A stretch of 6,946 nucleotides of DNA, from contig CACZQU010000025.1 of NCBI GenBank assembly GCA_902783305.1, positions 1 through 6,946 on the forward strand, in the 5' to 3' direction. The position numbers and the translations under genes were made by a program. Position 1 is the stretch's first letter. Every line of letters starts with the position of its first letter. A model generated the notes under the pieces. That model was not told the origin of the DNA, searched no databases, and saw only the letters and a list, made by a program, of their open reading frames with translations. The DNA is from an uncultured Lachnospiraceae bacterium. Lineage in GTDB: Bacteria > Bacillota > Clostridia > Lachnospirales > Lachnospiraceae. Shown in pieces: positions 1-4,920 of this stretch.

Positions 1-61
1 CATGGTGTATGAAGCTGTGCAGCTGGTTGAAGAAATGGTCTTTGGACAGGCGGAGACATGA
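1..61 (+). CDS. C-terminal end of an unidentified protein (partial)
   Basis: An open frame enters from the left edge and ends at a TGA at 59-61, giving the tail MVYEAVQLVEEMVFGQAET. The tail is acidic and amphipathic and could be a terminal helix, as in many cytosolic enzymes. The stop is followed after one base by an 8-base-pair hairpin, which fits the end of a transcription unit. The gene converges on the PH-domain gene, whose stop lies at 177-179. Too little is visible to name a family. The in-frame ATG at 2-4 is most likely internal. Because only 19 codons are visible, the frame could be fortuitous. Confidence 0.4.
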   Translation, partial: MVYEAVQLVEEMVFGQAET

Positions 62-62
62 A

Positions 63-88
63 GAGGGAAGGGATCAGCCGCTTCCCTC
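63..88 (+). terminator. 8-bp hairpin just after the stop codon at 59-61
   Basis: GAGGGAAG (63-70) and CTTCCCTC (81-88) are perfect reverse complements around a 10-base loop. The hairpin begins one base after the TGA at 59-61. No clear U-tract follows, so intrinsic termination is uncertain. It could instead protect the 3' end or belong to the repeat sequence that follows at 94. Confidence 0.4.
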
Positions 89-93
89 ATTCC

Positions 94-107
94 GTTACTG
101 TTCAGCC
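94..107 (+). repeat. Solo copy of a 14-base repeat also found at the ends of the 3315-3509 element
   Basis: GTTACTGTTCAGCC at 94-107 is identical to the reverse complement of 3496-3509 and differs by one base from 3315-3328. It lies in the convergent gap between the 1-61 gene and the PH-domain gene. The nine bases directly before it, CCTCATTCC (85-93), recur exactly at 175-183, so the 81 bases from 94 to 174 are flanked by a 9-base direct repeat. No matching inverted end is seen at 174, so if this is a relic of the same element it is truncated or decayed. Confidence 0.5.
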
Positions 108-131
108 CGCAGCTTCTCATCTGTCTTCCGT

Positions 132-170
132 CTGCCCTGCAGCACTTCACCTCTGTGCTGTGCAGGGCAG
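132..170. repeat. Large imperfect hairpin in the convergent gap; possible weak terminator
   Basis: CTGCCCTGCA (132-141) pairs with TGCAGGGCAG (161-170) over 10 bases. The stem then continues with GCAC (142-145) against GTGC (155-158) across a two-base bulge, leaving a 9-base loop. It sits between two converging genes, where a bidirectional terminator would be expected, but neither side has a run of T, so classical Rho-independent termination is doubtful. Confidence 0.5.
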
Positions 171-176
171 GATTCC

Positions 177-563
177 TCATTCCAGTTCCTTGCTGAAAAT
201 CAGCTGATCTATTCTGACGATATCAACATTGCCGTTAAACTCAAAAGAAGCCTGCGTACCATCTGTAAACACCAGATCCAGCTCGCTGTCCGAAGCCCTC
301 TCCGGTAATCCGGAAAACCGGATCGAATGGAACCGGATCCGGGAATAGGGCATTGTTGTATACGCCTTTCTTTTCCCTGTCAATCCCTGTACGTCCACGG
401 AAATGATTCTCCGATCCGTAAAGATGATCTGATCCCGGATTGACTGAAACGCAAAAAGAGTTTTCTCCTCCGGCAGAAGAAGGCAGAGAACTTCCCGTGA
501 GATTTCTTCAGGGGGAATCGGAATCAGGTTAAAAATGGAATGGGGATTGAAGCTCATTGACAT
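177..563 (-). CDS. Small bacterial PH-domain protein
   Basis: This 128-residue protein resembles the bacterial pleckstrin-homology-like family (Pfam bPH_1). The recognisable core is RDQIIFTDRRIISVDVQG (about 43-60), followed by LTGKR, the conserved PYSRI (72-76), SELDLVF (93-99) and FEFNGNVDI (108-115). This is the expected order of beta strands with a closing helix near 114-123. No signal peptide or membrane segment is visible, so it is probably cytosolic. The family's biochemical role is largely unknown. I chose the ATG at 563 because AAAGGAGG lies 8 bases upstream; a GTG further upstream (587) in the same frame would put that site inside the gene. Its start overlaps the kinase gene's end by 10 bases, so it is the second gene of that operon and probably translationally coupled. 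A functional link to the kinase is not established. Confidence 0.85.
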   Translation of the reverse strand: MSMSFNPHSIFNLIPIPPEEISREVLCLLLPEEKTLFAFQSIRDQIIFTDRRIISVDVQGLTGKRKAYTTMPYSRIRFHSIRFSGLPERASDSELDLVFTDGTQASFEFNGNVDIVRIDQLIFSKELE

Positions 564-1687
564 GAACGGATCCTCCTTTTCTGCCACCCCTCATTGATCA
601 TCCGTTTCATTTCCTCAAAGGGCTTCAGGCCGCTCAGGGAATCATAGGCTGAAATACACAAAGCACCGGCGGCAGCGGCGAGATGGAGAGCATTTTCCAG
701 TGTCTCCCTCTTCAGAAGTGCTGTAAGAAATGCTGCTATACAGGTATCACCCGCACCGGTACCGGAGAGGATGTGTTCCTGGAGGTAAGAAGCCTCAAAG
801 CCCTCTTGTCCGCACCAGGATGAAGAATCAAGGTCGAAATGAGCAATAAAATCCTGCATCCTTTCTTCCGGCGCGGTGCAATAATAGATGCCCTGGGCAC
901 CGCATTTCACCAGGACAACCTTCGCACCCGCCTCCAGGGCAGATTCTCCAAGAAAATGCAGATCCTCCATCGTCACAAACTCTGTCAGGTCACGCCCCCC
1001 GGCCATCGCCAGCAGTTCTTCATACCTGATCCGGTTCAGCATAAACAGAAGCTCTTCCACACTCGGTACGAAGATGTCGACGAAAGGCAGCGTTTCTTTC
1101 AGTATTTTTTTCCAGTCCGCCTTTCCTGCCTCCGAATCCGGGTCAACGGCAGCAAGATCGAGAGATGTGGAAACTCCCATCTCGTGAAGCCGTTTCATCA
1201 TTCTGGTCAGTTCTTCCCCGTCATTTTCAAACATGCGCCTCATAATGGTAGGATAGCCATAGTGGAACAGAACGGCTTCCTGTGCTTCAGTGTAGTCAAT
1301 ATCCTCAGCCGTAAAATCGTCATTTGCGCCTGGACTGTGCAGAAAAATACGGTCGATGCCCCCGACAGCCAAAGCAATCGTGAAGGAGGTGGAGGAGACG
1401 TCGGAATGAATCAGTCCTTCCTCGACGCCATATCGCTTCAGCGTCTGGGTAATGATCGTTCCAAACGCGTCCCTGCCGACCTTTCCTCTCAGGCTGACGT
1501 CACACCCGAAATACTTCATGGCAAGACCTGTATTCGCCACCGCGCCCCCGATGCTTGTCGTCACTCCGTTCAGATGGATCAGTTTGCCAGGCTGAAGAAG
1601 ATCACCGATGTTCCGGACATTCCTGGGCGGAAAATCCGGAGTAATATCCAGGCACAGATGTCCTGCAACAATCACTTTTTTCTTCAT
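554..1687 (-). CDS. PfkB/ribokinase-family carbohydrate kinase
   Basis: This 377-residue cytosolic kinase should transfer phosphate from ATP to a sugar or nucleoside. The family is shown by the N-terminal VIVAGHLCLDI (5-15), the glycine-rich substrate motif SIGGAVANTGLAMKYFG (45-61), GKVGRDAFG (68-76) and the anion-hole and catalytic motif GTGAGDTCIAAF (309-320), where D314 is the expected catalytic base. It is longer than typical members (about 300-340 residues), with extra sequence around 215-245 and 283-305. The substrate cannot be read from sequence. I chose the ATG at 1687, five bases after AAGGAG; the GTG at 1693 abuts the ribosome binding site and is unlikely. A consensus-like promoter lies at 1905-1933. 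The PH-domain gene follows with a 10-base overlap. Family assignment is firm, substrate unknown. Confidence 0.92.
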   Translation of the reverse strand: MKKKVIVAGHLCLDITPDFPPRNVRNIGDLLQPGKLIHLNGVTTSIGGAVANTGLAMKYFGCDVSLRGKVGRDAFGTIITQTLKRYGVEEGLIHSDVSSTSFTIALAVGGIDRIFLHSPGANDDFTAEDIDYTEAQEAVLFHYGYPTIMRRMFENDGEELTRMMKRLHEMGVSTSLDLAAVDPDSEAGKADWKKILKETLPFVDIFVPSVEELLFMLNRIRYEELLAMAGGRDLTEFVTMEDLHFLGESALEAGAKVVLVKCGAQGIYYCTAPEERMQDFIAHFDLDSSSWCGQEGFEASYLQEHILSGTGAGDTCIAAFLTALLKRETLENALHLAAAAGALCISAYDSLSGLKPFEEMKRMINEGWQKRRIRSCQ

Positions 1688-1696
1688 AATCACTCC

Positions 1697-1900
1697 TTAA
1701 GACCAGTTCTGACTGCAGATGCGGCCGTCACACGACAGCTCCTGCAGCTTTATCTTTTTCCCAAGTACCCAGGTGGTTTTGATCAGACATCCTGAAAAAA
1801 ATCCGGATTCCTGCTGGCCGTCAATTCTTGCCGCCTCCATGATTTCGGCAGAAAAATAGATAATTTGCACAAATAACACACGGTAATTATCCCAAAACAT
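1697..1900 (-). other. Long 5' leader of the kinase operon with a possible small ORF
   Basis: About 210 bases separate the predicted transcription start (near 1898-1900) from the kinase ATG. In one frame the whole leader is open from an ATG at 1900 to a TAA at 1697, which would encode 67 residues (MFWDNYRVLFVQIIYFSAEI at the start, SQNWS at the end). The stop overlaps the kinase ribosome binding site (TTAAGGAG), an arrangement typical of coupled genes. Against a real gene, the ATG falls almost on the predicted +1, so translation would have to be leaderless, the next ATG has no Shine-Dalgarno sequence, and I recognise no family. It may be only an untranslated leader. I recognise no known riboswitch class here. 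Confidence 0.2.
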
Positions 1901-1904
1901 GTAT

Positions 1905-1933
1905 AGTATATCTTTTCTGCTGACAGGTGTCAA
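1905..1933 (-). promoter_or_regulatory. Sigma-A promoter for the kinase/PH-domain operon
   Basis: On the - strand, TTGACA (1933-1928, a perfect -35) is followed after exactly 17 bases by TATACT (1910-1905, 5 of 6 to the -10 consensus). The expected start is near 1898-1900. It reads toward the PfkB-type kinase, leaving a leader of about 210 bases. Confidence 0.75.
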
Positions 1934-1948
1934 GGGAAGGGTTGAGGA

Positions 1949-1957
1949 TTATCCACA
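1949..1957 (+). promoter_or_regulatory. Perfect DnaA-box sequence between divergent promoters
   Basis: TTATCCACA at 1949-1957 equals the classical DnaA-box consensus. It lies between the -35 boxes of the two divergent promoters (1928-1933 and 2000-2005). Weaker 7-of-9 matches occur at 1888-1896 and 2151-2159. DnaA acts as a transcription factor at such boxes in some bacteria, but a single box may be chance and there is no sign of an origin here. Confidence 0.3.
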
Positions 1958-1999
1958 TCATGCGGGAGGCTGCCCGACCCGTCCATGACCGGCGGAAAC

Positions 2000-2027
2000 T
2001 TGCTTTTTCCCTGTTTTACGATATAAT
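2000..2027 (+). promoter_or_regulatory. Sigma-A promoter for the KamA-family gene
   Basis: TTGCTT (2000-2005) and TATAAT (2022-2027, perfect -10) are separated by 16 bases. A second overlapping TATAAT lies at 2027-2032. The expected start is near 2034, giving a leader of about 170 bases before the gene. The -35 is weak (4 of 6), so an activator could contribute. Confidence 0.6.
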
Positions 2028-2070
2028 ATAATTGGCGGATATTTATGTTCACAGAGCTGTTCTGCTGAAA

Positions 2071-2139
2071 ACCGTGTAAGACTCCGGGATCGCAGGAGCG
2101 CAAAGTGCCAAACCATCCGCAGGAATCTTTTTGCACGGT
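2071..2139 (+). promoter_or_regulatory. Foldable 5' leader element upstream of the KamA-family gene
   Basis: The leader can form one long interrupted stem. ACCGTG (2071-2076) pairs with CACGGT (2134-2139), AAGACTCC (2078-2085) with GGAATCTT (2122-2129) with one mismatch, and GGAT (2087-2090) with ATCC (2115-2118). The apical part includes a GCGC-AAA-GTGC hairpin (2098-2108). It lies fully inside the predicted transcript and ends 52 bases before the ribosome binding site. It has no terminator U-tract, and I see no T-box, lysine, SAM or cobalamin riboswitch signature. It may be a regulatory or stabilising RNA structure. Confidence 0.4.
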
Positions 2140-2204
2140 AATCGTTTATGTTATCCATTCCAGTCCAGTAATCTGCAGAAATGCAAAACCGAAAGGAGGC
2201 CATA

Positions 2205-3296
2205 ATGTCAGTTTTAAGCAGACTTCTTTCCGAATGCGTCACAGATGTTGATCAGCTGAGAAAGTACGTTCCCTTACGTCCAGATGATGAAAAGCAGATC
2301 AGGGAAATATCCGAACGATATCCGTTCTGTGTCCCGCCTTATTACCTGGGATTAATCGATCCGGAAAATCCGGAGGATCCGATCCGCAAAATCTGTATCC
2401 CGGGCACTCAGGAGCTGTCCGGTACAGGAATGCATGATACAAGCGGTGAAAGCGAAAACACCGTGATCCGCGGGATGCAGCATAAATACCCTCAGACTGC
2501 ACTGATCCTGACGACAAACCGATGCTCGATGTACTGCAGGTTCTGCTTTCGCAAAAGGATGGTGGGGTATTCGGAGCACGAGACTGCAGAGCATGTTCAT
2601 GAACTGGCAGAGTATGTAGCTAAGCATCCGCAGATCAATAATGTACTCCTCTCGGGCGGAGATGCCCTCGTCAATTCTGACGCTAAAATCAGAATGTACC
2701 TGGAAGCCTTCTCCCGGATCCCGACACTGGACTTTATCCGGTTCGGAACCAGAACCCCGGTGGTTCTTCCGATGCGGATCTATGAAGATGAAGAGCTGCT
2801 GGATCTTCTGAAGGAATACAACCGGAAAAAGCAGATTCTGATCGTAACGCATTTCAATCATCCCAACGAAATCACACCGCAGGCAAAAAGAGCGACAGAC
2901 GCACTGGCCAGCTGTGGATGTATCATACGAAACCAGACAGTACTGCTGAAGGGAGTCAACGATGATCCGAAGACACTGGCCGCACTGCTGAACAGGCTGG
3001 TTTCGGTCGGGGTCATCCCTTACTATGTCTTCCAGTGCAGGCCTGCCAGAGGTGTCCTGGATGAGTTCCAGATTCCGCTTTGTCAAGGCTCCTCCATCGT
3101 GGAGGAAGCCAGAAGTATGATGAACGGACAGGCAAAAAGCTTCCATTACTGCCTGTCTCATGTCACGGGAAAGATCGAGATTCTCGGAAAGCTGGAAGAC
3201 GGCAGAATGCTGTTCAAATATCATCAGGCAAAGCATCCGGAAGACAATTCCCGCATTTTCACCAGGATGCTTACTCCGGACCAGTGCTGGCTGTAA
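2205..3296 (+). CDS. KamA-family radical SAM, PLP-dependent aminomutase-like enzyme
   Basis: This 363-residue protein aligns along its core with lysine 2,3-aminomutase. It has the radical SAM cluster motif CSMYCRFC (C107, C111, C114), then FRKR, SGGDAL (150-155), RFGTRTPVVLP (179-189), LLKGVNDD (247-254), YYVFQC (273-278) and the PLP-lysine region ending TGKIEI (K323 the likely Schiff-base lysine). The two aspartates that bind the lysine side-chain amine in lysine 2,3-aminomutase are absent: R279 and C316 stand at those positions in an ungapped alignment. The CxCxxC zinc segment at the aminomutase C-terminus is also missing. The substrate is therefore probably not lysine. I chose the ATG at 2205, six bases after AAAGGAGG; the ATG at 2181 would place that site inside the gene. 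It is a single-gene unit with its own promoter and leader. Family firm, reaction unknown. Confidence 0.9.
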   Translation: MSVLSRLLSECVTDVDQLRKYVPLRPDDEKQIREISERYPFCVPPYYLGLIDPENPEDPIRKICIPGTQELSGTGMHDTSGESENTVIRGMQHKYPQTALILTTNRCSMYCRFCFRKRMVGYSEHETAEHVHELAEYVAKHPQINNVLLSGGDALVNSDAKIRMYLEAFSRIPTLDFIRFGTRTPVVLPMRIYEDEELLDLLKEYNRKKQILIVTHFNHPNEITPQAKRATDALASCGCIIRNQTVLLKGVNDDPKTLAALLNRLVSVGVIPYYVFQCRPARGVLDEFQIPLCQGSSIVEEARSMMNGQAKSFHYCLSHVTGKIEILGKLEDGRMLFKYHQAKHPEDNSRIFTRMLTPDQCWL

Positions 3297-3331
3297 AGAT
3301 CGGTTTCCTGATTCGTTACTATTCAGCCGTC

Positions 3332-3394
3332 CCTGAAAATGCGCTTATCTGAACGTCATGCCCGCATGTAAGGACAGATAAGCGCATTTTCAGG
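3332..3394. terminator. 20-bp perfect hairpin, probable bidirectional terminator
   Basis: The 20 bases 3332-3351 are exactly reverse-complementary to 3375-3394, around a 23-base loop that itself holds CATG-CCCG-CATG. The GC-rich inner stem (GCGCTTATCTG) is bordered by GAAAAT on the left and ATTTTC on the right, so each strand would have a short U-run. This suits the position between the end of the KamA-family gene (3296) and the opposing cation transporter (ends 3538). The U-runs are only four bases, so termination strength is uncertain. Confidence 0.6.
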
Positions 3395-3417
3395 TGACAG
3401 CCTGTAGGCTGTCACCT
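3392..3417. repeat. 11-bp perfect palindrome with a TGTA loop
   Basis: AGGTGACAGCC (3392-3402) pairs perfectly with GGCTGTCACCT (3407-3417) around TGTA. Its left arm shares 3 bases with the preceding 20-bp hairpin and its right arm shares 2 bases with the next, so neighbouring hairpins compete at their bases. Confidence 0.65.
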
Positions 3418-3491
3418 CCCTTCATGACAACTTCAGCCACGCGAAGCGGGGCGGAAAAGCGCCGACAGGCGCGAATTTGGAATGAAGGGAG
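3416..3491. repeat. 10-bp inverted repeat enclosing a GC-rich hairpin
   Basis: CTCCCTTCAT (3416-3425) pairs with ATGAAGGGAG (3482-3491). Inside lies GCGCC-GACA-GGCGC (3459-3472), a 5-bp hairpin with a tetraloop. This is the third palindromic unit of the 3315-3509 element and ends one base before its right terminal repeat. Confidence 0.55.
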
Positions 3492-3537
3492 AGACGGCTG
3501 AACAGTAACCCTGATCCCGCCGCTGTCACAGCGGATC

Positions 3538-4656
3538 CTATTCTTCAGCAAAATCGATATCCATGGCAATCTGCAGCTCATAATCCGGGAAAGCTGCCTG
3601 AAGCTCCTTACACACTTCCTGATGCAGGGCTTTCCGGTCCTTCTCGTCAAAGCTGACCACCAGATCGAAACGGATGATTTTCTGCTCCTTCAGCAGGTAA
3701 AATCCATGCATCTGACGGACATGTTCATGGGCAAACACAATTTCCTCCACCTTCTGTTTTGCCTGTATGATTTCCTCATCCTTTGTATTGACCGAGTAAA
3801 CGCCGACCGCGGTAAGAATAACCTGATGCTCCTTATATACCTTCATCGTGATCTCACGGATCAGCTGATCCAGCTGATCCGCATGATAAGTGTCCGGCAC
3901 TCCGATGTGAACGGATCCGTTCCAGGTATCCGGTCCGTAATTGTTCAGAACCAGATCATATGCCCCCTGCACTCCGGGAAAGCTCATGACGGTATCATGG
4001 ATGGCTTTGGAAAGCTCAATATCGTTCCGTTCTCCCAGAAGCTGGGATATGGTTTCCCGAAGCATTTCGATACCGGATCTGATGATCACCACAGAGATGA
4101 CCGCTCCCAGCCATGCTTCCAGGGGCAGATGAAACACCAGATAGATCCCCGCAGCTGCCAGCGTGGATGCTGAAATGACAGAATCCAGCGTGGCATCCTC
4201 ACCGGAATTGATCAGAGAATTTGAACGGACTTTTTCCCCAACCCCTTTAACGTAGCGTCCAAGCAGGATTTTGACAACCACAGCCACGGCGACGATAACC
4301 AGGGACACTGTATGATAATCCGGTGTCTGAGGATGGATAATCTGCCTGACCGATTCGGTAAAGGATGTGATACCGGCGTAAAGCACAATCACCGCGATAA
4401 TCATAGCCGTCAGATATTCGATCCGTCCATAACCAAAGGGATGCTTCTTATCCGGTTCCTTCCCTGCAAGCTTTGTTCCTACGATCGTGATCAGAGAGCT
4501 GGCCGCATCAGAGATGTTGTTGACGGCATCAAGGACAATCGCGATGGAATGGGCAGCAAGACCGATGACGGCTTTAAAAACGGCAAGAAAAATATTGGTA
4601 ATAATACCGATCATGCTCGTACGGATAATCGTTTTTTCCCGGTTGGTTTCTCTCAT
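3538..4656 (-). CDS. Cation diffusion facilitator (CDF) metal exporter, probable Mn(II) type
   Basis: This 372-residue membrane protein has six predicted transmembrane segments in the first 200 residues (about 14-36, 38-62, 82-102, 115-134, 152-175, 180-198), then a cytosolic tail. The CDF signature is clear: LDAVNNISDAASS in TM2 and GEDATLDS in TM5, with KHPFGYGRIEYL (71-82) leading into TM3. The transport-site residues read NxxxD (N46, D50) and DxxxD (D154, D158). Zinc exporters carry HxxxD in TM5, whereas DxxxD is typical of the manganese CDF group. The tail holds the usual dimerisation domain (about 212-288) and then about 80 further residues (293-372) resembling a second, diverged copy. 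I chose the ATG at 4656, 8 bases from AGGAGG; a TTG at 4659 is the alternative. It probably exports Mn(II) by proton exchange. Family firm, metal inferred. Confidence 0.93.
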   Translation of the reverse strand: MRETNREKTIIRTSMIGIITNIFLAVFKAVIGLAAHSIAIVLDAVNNISDAASSLITIVGTKLAGKEPDKKHPFGYGRIEYLTAMIIAVIVLYAGITSFTESVRQIIHPQTPDYHTVSLVIVAVAVVVKILLGRYVKGVGEKVRSNSLINSGEDATLDSVISASTLAAAGIYLVFHLPLEAWLGAVISVVIIRSGIEMLRETISQLLGERNDIELSKAIHDTVMSFPGVQGAYDLVLNNYGPDTWNGSVHIGVPDTYHADQLDQLIREITMKVYKEHQVILTAVGVYSVNTKDEEIIQAKQKVEEIVFAHEHVRQMHGFYLLKEQKIIRFDLVVSFDEKDRKALHQEVCKELQAAFPDYELQIAMDIDFAEE

Positions 4657-4703
4657 CAATCTGACCTCCTTTTTTTAATAAGGATCCATTCGAAAAACGG
4701 ATC

Positions 4704-4757
4704 CGGAAAAGAACGGCAGCAGTATTTCTTCAGACAGCTGCCATCGTACATTTTCCG
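4704..4757 (-). promoter_or_regulatory. Nested stem-loop at the 5' end of the transporter mRNA
   Basis: On the - strand transcript, CGGAAAA (4757-4751) pairs with TTTTCCG (4710-4704) and, inside it, GGCAGC (4742-4737) pairs with GCTGCC (4720-4715), leaving a 16-base loop. The predicted transcription start is near 4755, so the structure would begin at or next to the mRNA 5' end. Because the gene is a putative Mn exporter I looked for the yybP-ykoY manganese riboswitch, but the conserved loop sequences I know from that class are not evident. The role may be regulation or mRNA protection. Confidence 0.4.
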
Positions 4758-4761
4758 ATAC

Positions 4762-4790
4762 ATTATATCATCCGGCAGCAGAACCGACAA
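4762..4790 (-). promoter_or_regulatory. Sigma-A promoter for the cation transporter
   Basis: On the - strand, TTGTCG (4790-4785) is followed after 17 bases by a perfect TATAAT (4767-4762), preceded by TGA to give an extended -10 (TGnTATAAT). The start is expected near 4755, leaving about 100 bases of leader. Confidence 0.7.
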
Positions 4791-4814
4791 TGCCGATTCT
4801 TCGTTACTGCTGCC
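4774..4814. repeat. 8-bp inverted repeat bracketing the transporter -35 box
   Basis: GGCAGCAG (4774-4781) and CTGCTGCC (4807-4814) are perfect reverse complements 25 bases apart. The left arm lies in the promoter spacer and the -35 box (4785-4790) lies between the arms. A third copy of GGCAGCAG occurs in the leader at 4715-4722. The arrangement could be an operator, but I recognise no regulator's consensus. Confidence 0.35.
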
Positions 4815-4890
4815 ATCCGCCCGCGCGTGGTTTTACAGTTAATCCGTGAGTCGTAACCTCCGGTCAGCGCACGGCACCCTTTTTAAAGTT

Positions 4891-4920
4891 TTGTACTGGA
4901 AAACCAGCATCACCTATGAT
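4891..4920 (+). promoter_or_regulatory. Candidate sigma-A promoter for the hybrid histidine kinase
   Basis: TTGTAC (4891-4896) and TATGAT (4915-4920) are 18 bases apart, with transcription expected near 4927, about 50 bases before the ATG at 4978. Both boxes deviate from consensus. The position argues against translation starting at the in-frame GTG at 4846, which lies upstream of this promoter. Confidence 0.45.

Larger units (their letters stand above)
3315..3509. mobile_element. MITE-like 195-bp non-coding element with terminal inverted repeats
   Basis: The ends are 17-base inverted repeats with one mismatch: 3315-3331 (GTTACTATTCAGCCGTC) and the reverse complement of 3493-3509. They are flanked immediately outside by an 8-base direct repeat with one mismatch, CCTGATTC (3307-3314) and CCTGATCC (3510-3517), as expected for a target-site duplication. 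The interior has no credible coding frame and is almost entirely palindromic. A 14-base copy of the terminal sequence recurs at 94-107. It sits in the convergent gap between the KamA-family gene and the cation transporter. This fits a miniature inverted-repeat element needing a transposase in trans, which is not present here. Alternatively it is a native intergenic repeat. Confidence 0.55.

Noticed and set aside
839..1795. 318-codon open frame on the + strand opposite the sugar kinase
   Set aside because: It lies antisense to a clear PfkB-family gene, matches no family, is rich in Arg, His and Gln as expected for an antisense frame, and has no ribosome binding site.
2352..3236. 294-codon open frame on the - strand opposite the KamA-family gene
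   Set aside because: It is a shadow of a confidently identified gene and its product shows no recognisable motifs.
3315..3509. CRISPR array in the repeat-rich gap
   Set aside because: The repeats are inverted and nested, not evenly spaced direct repeats with unique spacers, and no cas genes are present.
4657..4757. yybP-ykoY manganese riboswitch ahead of the CDF transporter
   Set aside because: The conserved loop motifs of that class, as I know them, are not visible in the roughly 100-base leader, although a simple nested stem is present.
4796..4814. Possible fourth copy of the GTTACT terminal repeat
   Set aside because: Only TTCGTTACT matches well; the rest (GCTGCC) diverges, so the similarity is too short to call.
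4844..4890. Terminator-like stem CCGTG/CACGG before a T-run
   Set aside because: The stem is only 5 base pairs with a 21-base loop, and no + strand gene ends upstream of it.
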